Assembly (NCBI RefSeq): GCF_010548275.1 | Contig: NZ_JAAGLT010000001.1 | Coordinates: forward strand, 744,001 to 808,000 | DNA length: 64,000 bases | Direction of reading: 5' to 3' | Origin: Streptomyces sp. SID12488 | Lineage (GTDB): Bacteria > Actinomycetota > Actinomycetes > Streptomycetales > Streptomycetaceae | In this document: piece after piece, positions 7,974 through 18,448 of the stretch | Position numbering within the stretch: position 1 is the stretch's first letter | Layout of the letters: each line of letters begins with the position of its first letter | Program-made: the position numbers and the translations under genes | Notes under the pieces: generated by a model | Told to the model about the DNA's origin: nothing | Databases searched by the model: none | Seen by the model: the letters and a program-made list of their open reading frames with translations, nothing else

Positions 7974-9452
7974 TCAGCCCGCCACGAAGGTGTGCGCCGC
8001 CTTGTCGTGCCAGCACTGGCGCCACGGGCGGTCGAACAGGCACCACAGGACACCCACGACACCGATGCCGAGCAGTCCGGGGACGGCGTAGACGAGCCAG
8101 CGGCGCAGGGCCCCGCCGAACGACGGCGGCTCGTGGCCCTCGATGTCCCGGACCTCCAGACCGACCAGCTTCTTGCCGAGGGTGCGGCCCCACTTGGCCG
8201 TGGGCCACACCTCGGACAGGATCCCGGCCAGCAGCAGCACGGCCAGCACGATGCCCAGGTACATCCCGGTCGTGCCGTCCAGCAGCCATACGGTCACGGT
8301 CTCGCCGGAGAGCTTGGCCGCGTCGATCTTCTCCGTGATGTGGTCGGCGGCCATGGTGCCCAGCGGTACGGCCGCCGCGGCGGTGAGGGCGCCGACGACC
8401 AGGGTGTCCACGAGCCGCGCGAACAGCCGCTTGCCGAGGCCCGCCGGACGGGCCGACGCCTGTCGGCGGGCGGCGGCCTGGAACACGTCCTCGACAGGCG
8501 GCTTCCAGGGCGCGAGGCGCTGCTCTCCGTCCTCCTCGGCCCCGCCCAGGCGGTGCACCTGCTGGGCCCAGGAGGGCTGGCCGCCGCCGACGCCGGGGCC
8601 CATGGCCGCACCGGCTCCGGGAGTGTTCTGCTGGGGAACGGCCGGGGGCGGGGGCAGCAGGGCGGGGTTCGCGCCCTGGGCCGACGCCGCGCGGGCCGCC
8701 GCGGCCTTTCCGGCGCCGAAGCCGCGGCCGTTTCCGGGCGAGGGTGCGGGTGCGGGTGCCGTGACAGGGCCCTGTGCGCCCTCCGGCGAGCTCGTGCTCC
8801 CCGGCTGCGCGCCGCCCGCCCCGCCCTCGCGCCCCGTGCGCGGGGAGAGCGCACGGAAGGTCATGGTGCCCTCGGAGGGCACGGGGCCACGGGTGCCGGG
8901 GACGCCTCCCTCGGCGCCGGTGGCGGCCGGTCCGGGGGTGGGCCGGCGGAACACGAACGTGCCCGACTCGGGCACGTCACCGGCGTCCGGTTCCATCGGC
9001 GGGATCGTCGCCGAACCGTCCGTACGCGCCGACCGCCCGTCCGGCTGGACCGGGGGCTCGTGCGCCCCCCTGGGGTCGGTGGTTCTCGGGTCGGCGGCCG
9101 GTGCCGGGAAGCCCCAGGAGACCTGGCGGTCCCGGTCACCGCCGAACCCGGACTGGTGCGAGCGGTCGGCACCCCAGGCGGACGCCGGTTCGGGCCGGCT
9201 GCCGTGCTGGGCCTCGGCCGGGGTCGCCCGACGCGGCTCGCCGGCCGGCGAGTGCGGGTCCTCGTCGAAGAAGTGCGGCCCGGTCTCCTCGACCCGCGCC
9301 GCGGCGGGCGCACCGTCGGACTGCGCCGGGCGGCTGGTGCCCGGCACCCAGGCGGTGCCGTTCCAGAACCGGACATATCCAGGAATGGACGGGTCCGGGT
9401 AAAACCCTTCGCGGGGCCTGTCGTCACCGGGTGCCGGGGTTGGGGCGCTCAT
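7974..9452 (-). CDS. RDD family protein with N-terminal DUF2510 domain
   Basis: This 492-aa protein has a DUF2510 motif near its start (REGFYPDPSIPGYVRFWNG), a long Ala/Pro/Gly-rich linker of about 280 residues, and a C-terminal RDD membrane domain. The RDD part begins GLGKRLFARLVDTLVVGALT and ends CWHDKAAHTFVAG. The ATG at 9452 puts DUF2510 at the usual distance from the start; an in-frame ATG at 9482 is possible. DUF2510 is often found next to membrane domains and may bind a ligand or partner, but this is not shown. The neighbouring gene encodes a smaller RDD paralog. Confidence 0.82.
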   Translation of the reverse strand: MSAPTPAPGDDRPREGFYPDPSIPGYVRFWNGTAWVPGTSRPAQSDGAPAAARVEETGPHFFDEDPHSPAGEPRRATPAEAQHGSRPEPASAWGADRSHQSGFGGDRDRQVSWGFPAPAADPRTTDPRGAHEPPVQPDGRSARTDGSATIPPMEPDAGDVPESGTFVFRRPTPGPAATGAEGGVPGTRGPVPSEGTMTFRALSPRTGREGGAGGAQPGSTSSPEGAQGPVTAPAPAPSPGNGRGFGAGKAAAARAASAQGANPALLPPPPAVPQQNTPGAGAAMGPGVGGGQPSWAQQVHRLGGAEEDGEQRLAPWKPPVEDVFQAAARRQASARPAGLGKRLFARLVDTLVVGALTAAAAVPLGTMAADHITEKIDAAKLSGETVTVWLLDGTTGMYLGIVLAVLLLAGILSEVWPTAKWGRTLGKKLVGLEVRDIEGHEPPSFGGALRRWLVYAVPGLLGIGVVGVLWCLFDRPWRQCWHDKAAHTFVAG

Positions 9453-9729
9453 GTCCGTCGTCCCGTATCTGTCGGGGGTCATTTGGGGTGCCCCACATCT
9501 ATCAGACCGGCGCATGCGCCGATGCCCCTCCCGCGCTACCTACTCCCTTCGTGACAGCTTCTGACATCTGTCGCGACGGCTCCGACAGCGTTCGCAAAAA
9601 ACTTCTCCGAAAAACCTCTCGGAACCCGCGTAATGCTGACGCGTTCCCGCGCTCTCTCCTCGTACGGGCCCACCGCGGGCCCCGTACGAGACGCCTGTCG
9701 CGCTCGTGGAGAGAGAGGAAGTGCCCGCC

Positions 9730-10224
9730 ATGAACCACGCGATGAACACCGTGGTGGAACGGGAACTGGAGCTGAAACTCATCCTGTCGCCGGAGCGGAG
9801 CATCCCGGTCCCCGCCCGCCTCACCTACCGCACCAACGATCCGTTCGCCGTCCACATCGCCTTCCACATCGGTTCCGAGAACCCCGTGAACTGGACGTTC
9901 GCCCGCGAACTCCTCGTCGAGGGGGTGTTCCGGCCGTGCGGGCACGGTGACGTCCGGGTGTGGCCGACGAAGGTCGACGGGCGCAGCGTCATCCTCATGG
10001 CGCTGAGCTCACCCGACGGAGACGCCCTGCTGGAGGCACCCACCGCTCAGGTGTCGGCGTGGCTGGAGCGCACCCTTCGGGCGGTCCCCCCGGGCTCTGA
10101 GGCCGAGCAGCTCGGCATCGACGACGGCCTCGCCGAGCTGCTCGCACCCACCGTGGCCGATGACCTGTGGCTGCGTGACCCGTGGCCGTCGGACGAGTCC
10201 CAGGACGGGGAGGGGTACGTATGA
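9730..10224 (+). CDS. ssgG: SsgA-like sporulation protein (SsgG-like)
   Basis: This 164-aa protein belongs to the SsgA-like family, found in sporulating actinobacteria and concerned with septum placement and spore maturation. The family core is plain: RLTYRTNDPFAVHIAFH, WTFARELLVEGVFRPCGHGDVRVWP and ALSSPDGDALLEAP. The ATG at 9730 follows AGAGGAAG at 8 nt; an upstream GTG at 9706 lies inside that ribosome-binding region and is unlikely. I call it SsgG from general likeness and from gene order near clpS, hpd and hupA; a paralog such as SsgD or SsgE cannot be excluded without alignment. It converges on the FAD oxidase gene. Confidence 0.75.
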   Translation: MNHAMNTVVERELELKLILSPERSIPVPARLTYRTNDPFAVHIAFHIGSENPVNWTFARELLVEGVFRPCGHGDVRVWPTKVDGRSVILMALSSPDGDALLEAPTAQVSAWLERTLRAVPPGSEAEQLGIDDGLAELLAPTVADDLWLRDPWPSDESQDGEGYV

Positions 10225-10259
10225 CTCGCACCGCACGTGTGACACGTACCGCCGGTCGT

Positions 10260-11660
10260 TCAGAACAGTTTTCCCGGGTTCAGGAGGCCCAGCGGATCGA
10301 AGGCGGCCTTGACCGCCCGCTGCATCTCCACGCCCACCGGGCCCAGCTCGCGTGCCAGCCACTCCTTCTTGAGGATGCCGACGCCGTGCTCGCCGGTGAT
10401 CGTGCCGTCGAGTTCCAGGCCGAGGGCCATGATCTCGTCGAAGGACTCGCGGGCCCGCCGGGACTCGTCGGGGTCCTGGGCGTCGAAGCAGACCGTGGGG
10501 TGGGTGTTGCCGTCGCCCGCGTGGGCGCACACCCCGATGGTCAGCTGGTACTTCTCGGCGATGCGCTCGACCCCCTCCAGCAGTTCGGCGAGCCGCGACC
10601 GGGGTACGCACACGTCGTCGATCATCGTCGTGCCCTTGACCGCTTCGAGCGCGACGAGGCACAACCGCCGTGCTTGGAGGAGGAGTTCGGACTCGGCGGC
10701 ATCGTCGGCGGGGACCACCTGCGTCGCCCCGGCCGCTTCGCAGAGCGCGCCGACGGCGGCCAGGTCGGCGGCGGGGTCGTGGGTGTCGAAGGCGCAGAGG
10801 AGGAGCGCCTCGGTGGTCTCCGGCAGGCCCATGTTCGCCAGCGCGTTGACCGCCTTGACGGTCGTACGGTCCATGAGTTCGAGGAGGGACGGCACGTGAC
10901 CGCCCGCCATGATCCGGCACACGGCGTCGCAGGCGGCGGCGGCCGACCCGAACTCGGCGGCCAGGACCAGTTGCTGGGGTGGCTGCGGCTTCAGCGCCAG
11001 CACCGCCCGTACGACGATGCCGAGGGAGCCCTCCGAGCCCACGAACAGGCGGGTGAGGTCGTATCCGGCGACGCCCTTCGCGGTCCGGCGCCCGGTGGAC
11101 ATGAGCCGACCGTCGGCGAGGACGACGTCCAGCCCGAGTACGTACTCGGCGGTCACCCCGTACTTCACGCAGCACAGCCCGCCCGACGCGGTGCCGATGT
11201 TGCCGCCGATCGTGCACATCTCCCAGCTGGAGGGGTCCGGCGGGTAGTACAGGCCGTGTTCGTTGACCGCGCGGGAGAGCGTCGCGTTGATGACGCCGGG
11301 CTCGACGACGGCGATGCGGTCGACCGGGTTGATCTCCAGGATCCGGTCCATCTTCACGAGCGACAGCACGATGCAGCCCTCGGACGCGTTGGCCGCGCCC
11401 GACAGCCCGGTACGGGCACCCTGCGGGACCACCGGGACGCGCAGTTCGGTGGCGACGCGCATGACGTGCTGGACCTGCTCGACGGTGCGCGGCAGGACCA
11501 CGACGGCCGGGGTGCCCGCCTCGCAGAAGCTCGCCATGTCGTTCGCGTAGGCGGCGGTGACGTCGGGATCGGTGAGCACGGCCTCGGCCGGCAGCTCCGC
11601 GAGCAGCCGGTCCGTGAGGTTGCCCTGGGCTTCGTCGGGTGCGGCTTGGATACGGCTCAT
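10260..11660 (-). CDS. FAD-linked oxidase, glycolate/D-lactate dehydrogenase type (GlcD-like)
   Basis: This 466-aa flavoprotein resembles GlcD/D-lactate dehydrogenase. It has an N-terminal PCMH-type FAD domain (PVVPQGARTGLSGAA, GGNIGTASGG, GYDLTRLFVGSEGSLGI) and a C-terminal oxidase domain with CAHAGDGNTHP and the end motif GEHGVGILKKEW. These are the expected FAD and substrate-site segments. It should oxidise a 2-hydroxyacid to a 2-oxoacid; the exact substrate is unknown. The ATG at 11660 removes an upstream reading frame that would overlap the divergent TPR gene. No GlcE or GlcF partner is present, so it acts alone or with distant genes. Confidence 0.88.
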   Translation of the reverse strand: MSRIQAAPDEAQGNLTDRLLAELPAEAVLTDPDVTAAYANDMASFCEAGTPAVVVLPRTVEQVQHVMRVATELRVPVVPQGARTGLSGAANASEGCIVLSLVKMDRILEINPVDRIAVVEPGVINATLSRAVNEHGLYYPPDPSSWEMCTIGGNIGTASGGLCCVKYGVTAEYVLGLDVVLADGRLMSTGRRTAKGVAGYDLTRLFVGSEGSLGIVVRAVLALKPQPPQQLVLAAEFGSAAAACDAVCRIMAGGHVPSLLELMDRTTVKAVNALANMGLPETTEALLLCAFDTHDPAADLAAVGALCEAAGATQVVPADDAAESELLLQARRLCLVALEAVKGTTMIDDVCVPRSRLAELLEGVERIAEKYQLTIGVCAHAGDGNTHPTVCFDAQDPDESRRARESFDEIMALGLELDGTITGEHGVGILKKEWLARELGPVGVEMQRAVKAAFDPLGLLNPGKLF

Positions 11661-11758
11661 GATCACAGCGTCGCACCCGGGGCCATCGGTGTGAACCCCG
11701 GCTGCGGGGCGCTTTCGATACGGGAATCCGGTCGTCGTATTGACGCACAGTGAGCGCC

Positions 11759-13183
11759 ATGGAGATGGAGAGAGTCCGTGGCCGTGGTCGTGTACGTGTC
11801 CTTCCTCGCCCGTTGATCGCCGCACTCGCGGGGTGTGCGGTACTCGGCGGCGCGTTGATGCTGCTGCCCCCTGACCTGCCTGCCCCGGCGTCCGCACCGG
11901 CGCCGGGTCCGGCGGCCCGGGCGGAGCTGGCGGTGACCGGCGGGGTGCCCGCCGCGCTGCCCGACCTGGCGGTGTTCATCGGCGATCGTGAGGCATACGT
12001 ACGCACCCATGCGCGTGACGGGCAGGCCTGGGCGCAGCTCGGCTCGGCCTATGTGGAGCGCGGGCGGCGGACGGCGGACGCCGCCGACTTCCCGAGGGCG
12101 GAACGGGCACTGCGTACGTCGCTGAAGGTGCGGCCGGCGGCCGGGGGCCGGAACGCCGAGGGGCTCGTGGGCATGGCCGCGCTGGCGAACGCGCGGCGTG
12201 ACTTCCCGGCCGCCCGGACGTGGGGCGAGGCGGCCCTGCGGCAGGCGCCGAAGCGCTGGACGTCGTACCCGGCGCTGCTCGACGCGTACACGGGTCTCGG
12301 CGACCACAAGGCGGTCCGGCGGACGCTGGAGCGACTGCAGGGGCTGCGTTCCGGGACGGCGGTACCGGCGGTGATGGCGCGGGCGGCGGGTGTGTACCGG
12401 GACCGGGGGTGGCGCGAGGACGCGCAGGCGGCGCTCGCGGACGCGGCGGCGCGGGCCTCGACCCCGGCCGAGGAGGCCGAATGGCACTACAGGGCAGGCG
12501 AGTTGGCGTGGGAACGCGGCGAACCGGCCGACGCGCTGCGGCACTTCGAGGCCGCCCTGCGGCTCGACCCCGGGCTGTCGTCGGCGCGGGCGAGCGAGGG
12601 GCGGGCGTTGGCCGCGCTGGGCCGTACGCGGGAGGCGGCGATCGCGTACCGGGCGTCCCTCGCCAAGCAGCCGTCGCCTCAATACGCCTTGGAGCTGGGC
12701 GAGTTGTACGACTCCCTGGGCCGGCCGACGGAGGCGCGGGCGCAGTACGCCGTGCTGCGGGCCCGAGTCGCGAAGGAGCAACTCGGCGGCGTTGACAGCG
12801 AGTTGTTGCTCGGGCGGTTCGAGGCGGACCACGGGGACGCGGGGTCGGCCGTACGGCGGCTGCGCGCGGAGTGGGCGCGGCAGCCGGGGCTCGATGTCGC
12901 GGACGCGCTGGGCTGGGCGTTGCACCGGGCGGGCAAGGCCGAGGAGGCACTCGCCTGGGCTGGGCGGACGACCGACAAGGAGCACGGCGCCGAGGTGCGC
13001 AGCGCCCTGTACGTGTACCACCGGGGCATGATCGAGCGGGAGTTGGGGCTGACGGGTCCCGCACGCCGGCATCTGGAGGAGGCGCTGCGGATCAACCCGT
13101 ACTTCTCGCCGGTGGGCGTACCGGCGGCGAAGGAGGCGTTGGCGGGGCTGGGCGATCCCGTGGCGTCGGGACCGCCCAACTGA
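11759..13183 (+). CDS. TPR-repeat protein with N-terminal membrane anchor
   Basis: This protein of about 474 residues has an Arg-rich N-terminus, a hydrophobic segment (LIAALAGCAVLGGALMLLP), a Pro/Ala linker and then a solenoid of tetratricopeptide repeats. Repeats are seen as AWAQLGSAYVERG, GLVGMAALANARRDFPAA, YRAGELAWERGEPADALRHF and YALELGELYDSLGRPTEA. The signal is more likely an anchor than a cleaved peptide. TPRs serve protein-protein contacts; the partner is unknown. The exact start is uncertain (GTG 11750, ATG 11759 or ATG 11765). The gene diverges from the FAD oxidase and converges on hpd. Confidence 0.75.
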   Translation: MEMERVRGRGRVRVLPRPLIAALAGCAVLGGALMLLPPDLPAPASAPAPGPAARAELAVTGGVPAALPDLAVFIGDREAYVRTHARDGQAWAQLGSAYVERGRRTADAADFPRAERALRTSLKVRPAAGGRNAEGLVGMAALANARRDFPAARTWGEAALRQAPKRWTSYPALLDAYTGLGDHKAVRRTLERLQGLRSGTAVPAVMARAAGVYRDRGWREDAQAALADAAARASTPAEEAEWHYRAGELAWERGEPADALRHFEAALRLDPGLSSARASEGRALAALGRTREAAIAYRASLAKQPSPQYALELGELYDSLGRPTEARAQYAVLRARVAKEQLGGVDSELLLGRFEADHGDAGSAVRRLRAEWARQPGLDVADALGWALHRAGKAEEALAWAGRTTDKEHGAEVRSALYVYHRGMIERELGLTGPARRHLEEALRINPYFSPVGVPAAKEALAGLGDPVASGPPN

Positions 13184-13224
13184 CCGCAGATACAAACCGG
13201 TTACGGAGTTACAGAGATTCAGGG

Positions 13225-14975
<1,751 letters not shown>

Positions 14976-14996
14976 GCCGAGTTACAAAGAAGGCGC

Positions 14997-15028
14997 TGCA
15001 AAGAAGTACTTGCAATGGTTTCTTTGCA
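14997..15028. promoter_or_regulatory. 9-bp inverted repeat upstream of the ArsR-like gene
   Basis: TGCAAAGAA (14997-15005) and TTCTTTGCA (15020-15028) are perfect inverted arms with a 14-nt spacer, ending 17 nt before the ATG of the ArsR-like gene. Extra TTGCA half-sites lie inside and beside it. It is likely an autoregulatory operator overlapping the promoter. Confidence 0.5.
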
Positions 15029-15045
15029 AGGCTACCTTTGCATGC

Positions 15046-15666
15046 ATGACGGAGCACGAGGAACGCCCGGAGAACCAAGAGCGGACGGCCAACGAAGAGC
15101 GCAAGGTGCGTCACCTCGACGCCCGCTCGCTGCGCGGCCTCGCCCATCCGCTGCGGATGCAGTTGCTGGACGCTCTACGTCGGCGCGGTCCGGCGACGGC
15201 GTCCCAACTGGCCGAGAAGCTCGGCGAGTCCAGCGGGGCGACCAGCTACCACCTGCGCCAGCTCGCCACACACGGCTTCGTCGAGGACGCGCCGGAGCGC
15301 GGCAAGGGGCGGGAGCGGTGGTGGAAGGCGGTGTACCAGGGGCTGTCCTTCGACAGCAGCCAGTTCAAGGACGCAGACCCCGAGTTGCGCGGAGCGACCG
15401 AGCTGTACCTGCACGAGATCGCGAACAGCCACACCCGCGAGCTGTCCACCTGGCTCGGCACCCGGGACGACTGGCCCCAGGCGTGGTCACGCGGCTCGGA
15501 CATGAGCAGCGCGACGCTGCAACTGACGCCCGACCTCGCCGAGGACCTCATCCACAAGATGCACGAACTGATCGAGGGCTACCGCAGCCTCACCCCCGAC
15601 AAGGACAGCCCCGAAACAGAGCAAGTGCGCGTCCACACCCACCTGTTCCCCGTCAAGACGGACTGA
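15046..15666 (+). CDS. ArsR-like helix-turn-helix transcriptional regulator
   Basis: This 206-aa cytoplasmic protein has a charged N-terminus and an ArsR-type winged helix at residues 25-105: RSLRGLAHPLRMQLLDALRR, ATASQLAEKLGESSGATSYH and LRQLATHGFVEDAPE with the wing GKGRERWW. The C-terminal half (about 100 residues) is an uncharacterised helical domain with two conserved Trp patches. No metal-binding cysteines are present, so it is not a metal sensor of the classic kind. A 9-bp inverted repeat upstream suggests autoregulation. A 63-aa gene follows 14 nt downstream and is likely co-transcribed. Confidence 0.83.
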   Translation: MTEHEERPENQERTANEERKVRHLDARSLRGLAHPLRMQLLDALRRRGPATASQLAEKLGESSGATSYHLRQLATHGFVEDAPERGKGRERWWKAVYQGLSFDSSQFKDADPELRGATELYLHEIANSHTRELSTWLGTRDDWPQAWSRGSDMSSATLQLTPDLAEDLIHKMHELIEGYRSLTPDKDSPETEQVRVHTHLFPVKTD

Positions 15667-15680
15667 GAGGCTGCCGCCCG

Positions 15681-15872
15681 ATGAACCCCGAGCCCTACCT
15701 CGCCCCCCATCACCTCCGCGTCGTCGACCTCCGCGCCGAGGCCGACGCCCACCGACTCGCCCTCGCCGCCAAGCGCTCCGGCTCGCAGGATCTGCGTACC
15801 CGCGTCGGCTGGACCCTCGTAGAGGTGGGCCTGCGGCTGGCCTCCGCGCCGCCGAGGCCCCGGATCGCCTAG
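15681..15872 (+). CDS. Small conserved-looking protein, 63 aa
   Basis: This short gene encodes MNPEPYLAPHHLRVVDLRAE and so on, an Arg/Ala-rich soluble protein ending in a basic PPRPRIA tail. It has no signal peptide, membrane helix or known motif. It follows the ArsR-like gene by 14 nt in the same direction with a purine-poor leader, which suggests translational coupling. The central RAEADAHRLALAAKRSGSQD is helical. The function is unknown. Confidence 0.6.
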   Translation: MNPEPYLAPHHLRVVDLRAEADAHRLALAAKRSGSQDLRTRVGWTLVEVGLRLASAPPRPRIA

Positions 15873-15875
15873 GAC

Positions 15876-16618
15876 CTACGACCTGTCCGGCAGTGACCGT
15901 GGCCGCCCACTCGACTCCCGTACGACCAACGGCGGGTCCACCTCGTGCAGGACGCGTTCCGTCGAGCCGGGGTTCGTGATCTCGTCGACCAGGAGGCCGA
16001 TGCCCTCGGTGGCCACCGCGTCGAAGTCCTGCGCCACCGTGGTCAGCGCGGGCTGCTGGAACCGGGCGGCCGGGATGTCGTCCATGCCCACGACGCTCAC
16101 CTCGTCCGGGACCCGACGGCCACGCTCGTGCAACGCTCTGACCAGGCCGATCGCCATGTCGTCGTTGGCCGCGAAGACCGCGGTCATCGCCTCGTCGGCC
16201 GCCAGCCGCAGGCCCGCCTCGTAGCCGCTCGCGCAGGACCAGTCCCCCTCGACGGGCTCCGCCACGGGCAGGCCCGCCTCGGTCAGTGCCGACCGCCAGC
16301 CCTCCGCACGGTCGCGGGACGCCCACCACTGGCCGGGCCCCGAGACATGCCGGATCTCGGTGTGCCCCAGGTCGATGAGGTGCCGGGTCGCCACATACCC
16401 ACTGCGGTCCGACTTCTCCGCCGACCGGATGCGCCGCGCCGCGACCAGACCGGGAAACCGCCCGATGGTGAGGATCGGAACGTCCAGCCAGACCTTGACG
16501 GGGCTTCCCTCGTCGATCGCCTCCGACAGCACGATGCCGTCGACACCCTGTTCGAGGAGGCTGTCGATGGCCTCGGCGGTGCTGTGTTCGTCGTCCTCGG
16601 TGGTGTGGGCGACGCTGA
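15876..16618 (-). pseudogene. LacI family regulator, C-terminal part (split by IS)
   Basis: This is the ligand-binding (periplasmic-binding-protein-like) half of a LacI/GalR regulator. Its frame runs from SVAHTTEDDEHSTAEAID through GYVATRHLIDLGHTEIRHVSG, AVFAANDDMAIGLVRALHERG and the C-terminal VVRESSGRPRSLPDRS. The matching DNA-binding half lies at 18449-18746, and an IS200/IS605 element of about 1.83 kb separates them. Joining the halves at the inferred junction restores GYRVSVAHTTEDD in frame, a good LacI sequence. As it stands the regulator cannot be made. Its former target is unknown. Confidence 0.85.
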
Positions 16619-16622
16619 CCGA

Positions 16623-16800
16623 TTGACTTGCTCCCGGGCTGAAGCCCGGGGATTCTGGCCTTCTCTTCCGTTGCTGTGCCGCTACGCGGCACGGGGTTCG
16701 GAGGGGAATCCGTGGCTTCCTGCTTCGTCGCGCTGTGCCGGGACGAGTCCTGGTCTGACCTGCGCTCCACAGGCTGTCACCGCCAGTCCGGCGGCCGTTT
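16623..16800 (-). ncRNA. Candidate omega (re)RNA of TnpB
   Basis: In IS605 elements a guide RNA is transcribed from the 3' end of tnpB through the right end, and its guide is the flanking DNA. Here the tnpB 3' end, the CCCGGGCTTCAGCCCGGG hairpin and the right end are in that order on the minus strand, so the RNA would end with lacI sequence beginning around GGTCAGCGTC. This is inferred from the known mechanism; the 5' limit is a guess. Confidence 0.4.
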
Positions 16801-17905
16801 TCACATTCTTCGCTGCATTGTGATCCCGATCGTGCACCGCACCGCAGGCCGTACAGGTCCACTCCCTGACGTTCAGGGGTTTGGGTCCGTCCTTGGCCCC
16901 GCAGGCCGAGCAGACCTGGCTGGTCGGCTCGAACCTGCCGACCTTCACCAGGGACCGGCCGTACCGGACCGCCTTGTACTCCAGCATGGCCACGAACTGC
17001 GCCCAGCCCGCGTCATGCACACTCTTCGCCAGCCTGGTGCACGCCAGTCCCTTGACCGCCAGGTCCTCCACACCGATCGCTTGGTTGTCGCGGATCAGCT
17101 TCATGGAGAGCCGGTGGTGGAACTCGCGGCGGGCGTCGGCCACCTTCGCGTGGGCGCGAGCGACCTTCAGGCGGGCCTTGTTCCGGTTCTTCGATCCCTT
17201 CTGTTTGCGGGACAGCTCCCGCTGGGCCTTCTTCAGCTTCTTCTCCGCGCGGCGCAGAAACCGAGGACTGTCGATCTTCGTGCCGTCGTCGAGGATCGCG
17301 AAGTGGGTCAGGCCCAGGTCGATGCCGACCGTTTGGTCGGTGTCCGGCATGCGGGTGGCGTCGGCATGCGGGTCGGTGTCGATCACGAAGGACGCGAAGT
17401 ACCGTCCGGCCGCGTCCTTGATCACGGTGACCGAGGTCGGGGTGGTGGGCAGAGTCCGGGACCACGTCACCTTCACCGCCCCGATCCTCGGCAGGTTCAG
17501 CCGACCACTACCGGTGACCGACCAGCGGGCATTGGCCGTGAACCGGATCGACTGCCGGTTGTCCTTGCGGGACTTGAACCGGGGCGCACCCATCCTCGGG
17601 CCCTTGCGCCCGCCCTTGAGAGAGGCGAAGAAGTTCTTGTAGGCCGCCTCCACATCGCGCAGGGACTGCTGCAGCACGACGGCGGACACCTCGCCCAGCC
17701 ACGACCGTGCGTCCGTCTGTTTCGCCTGAGTGATCAGCTGCTTCGACAGATGTCCGGCGGTGGGGAAGGCCAGCCCTGCCGCGCGGGCGTCCTCGCGGGC
17801 GCGCACCGCGTCGTTGAACACGACGCGGGCGCACCCGAACGCCTTCGCCAGTGCCGTTCGCTGGCCGGAGTCCGGGTACAACCTGAAGGCGTACCGAAGC
17901 TGCAT
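16682..17905 (-). CDS. tnpB: RNA-guided endonuclease TnpB, IS605 type
   Basis: This 407-aa TnpB starts MQLRYAFRLYPDSGQRTALA. The helix-turn-helix-like N-terminal part runs to about residue 190. The RuvC-like catalytic residues are all present: Asp196 in VGIDLGLTHFAI, Glu280 in IGVEDLAVKGL and Asp361 in DRDHNAAKN. A zinc finger is formed by Cys332, Cys335, Cys351 and Cys354. Length is normal for the family. TnpB is not needed for transposition but cuts DNA at the donor site under an RNA guide, which keeps the element in place. The start is 26 nt from the divergent tnpA ATG. Confidence 0.92.
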   Translation of the reverse strand: MQLRYAFRLYPDSGQRTALAKAFGCARVVFNDAVRAREDARAAGLAFPTAGHLSKQLITQAKQTDARSWLGEVSAVVLQQSLRDVEAAYKNFFASLKGGRKGPRMGAPRFKSRKDNRQSIRFTANARWSVTGSGRLNLPRIGAVKVTWSRTLPTTPTSVTVIKDAAGRYFASFVIDTDPHADATRMPDTDQTVGIDLGLTHFAILDDGTKIDSPRFLRRAEKKLKKAQRELSRKQKGSKNRNKARLKVARAHAKVADARREFHHRLSMKLIRDNQAIGVEDLAVKGLACTRLAKSVHDAGWAQFVAMLEYKAVRYGRSLVKVGRFEPTSQVCSACGAKDGPKPLNVREWTCTACGAVHDRDHNAAKNVKTAAGLAVTACGAQVRPGLVPAQRDEAGSHGFPSEPRAA

Positions 17906-17930
17906 GACCGTCACGCTACATACTTGGGTT

Positions 17931-18347
17931 ATGGGCGAGACGCGGAAGATCAGAACTGGCCGGCACTGTATTTTCATGATGCACGTCCACTTGGTCTTCG
18001 TGACCAAGCTCCGGCACAACGTGTTCACCGATGCCCATCTGACGCGGATGGAGGAGATCATGCGGTCGGTGTGCACGGACTTCGAGTGCGAGCTGATGGA
18101 GTTCAACGGCGAGGACAACCACGTCCACCTCCTGGTGAACTTCCCGCCCAAGGTCGCCGTCACCAAACTCGTCAACTCCCTCAAAGGCGTCTCCTCCCGC
18201 CGCCTGCGCCAGGAATTCCCCGACCTGGTACAGCGCTACTGGCGGGCCAACAAACTCTGGTCCGGCTCCTACTTCGCCGGCACCGTCGGCGGCGCCCCAC
18301 TCACCGCGGTCAGGCAGTACATCGAACGACAGAACCGGCCCGTGTGA
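17931..18347 (+). CDS. tnpA: IS200/IS605 transposase TnpA (Y1 HUH)
   Basis: This 138-aa protein is a single-strand DNA transposase. The HUH metal motif is His64-Val-His66 in EDNHVHLLVNFPP, and the catalytic tyrosine is Tyr130 in AVRQYIERQ. The core GVSSRRLRQEFP and YFAGTVGGAP segments are typical of the family. It begins at the ATG at 17931, divergent from tnpB. Length and motifs are intact, so the element is probably autonomous. Confidence 0.93.
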   Translation: MGETRKIRTGRHCIFMMHVHLVFVTKLRHNVFTDAHLTRMEEIMRSVCTDFECELMEFNGEDNHVHLLVNFPPKVAVTKLVNSLKGVSSRRLRQEFPDLVQRYWRANKLWSGSYFAGTVGGAPLTAVRQYIERQNRPV

Positions 18348-18448
18348 GCAGCACCCAGCTCCGCCGGACAAGAACCTGCGACGCTCCGCGTCGCAGCCAT
18401 CAGATTCGCTTCACCACCAGGCTGAAGCCCGATGCACTGCGAATGAAT

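Larger units (their letters stand above)
16619..18448. mobile_element. IS200/IS605-family insertion sequence (tnpA and tnpB, divergent)
   Basis: An element of about 1830 bp is inserted in a lacI gene. It carries divergent tnpA (plus strand) and tnpB (minus strand), the IS605 layout. The end next to tnpB contains the hairpin CCCGGGCTTCAGCCCGGG and ends near AGTCAATC. The other end contains the related hairpin segment GGGCTTCAGCC close to the boundary. The boundary is ambiguous by 2 nt because of flanking Gs; removing 1830 bp restores the lacI reading frame with no target duplication, as expected for single-strand transposition. Both proteins keep their catalytic residues, so the element may be active. 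Confidence 0.85.

Noticed and set aside
7968..9554. 528-residue plus-strand frame opposite the second RDD gene
   Set aside because: Arg/Gly-rich shadow of a real gene with RDD and DUF2510 motifs.
16619..18448. TnpB region considered as a Cas12-type effector locus
   Set aside because: It has TnpA next to it, IS ends with shared hairpins and no repeat array; it is an ordinary IS605 element.
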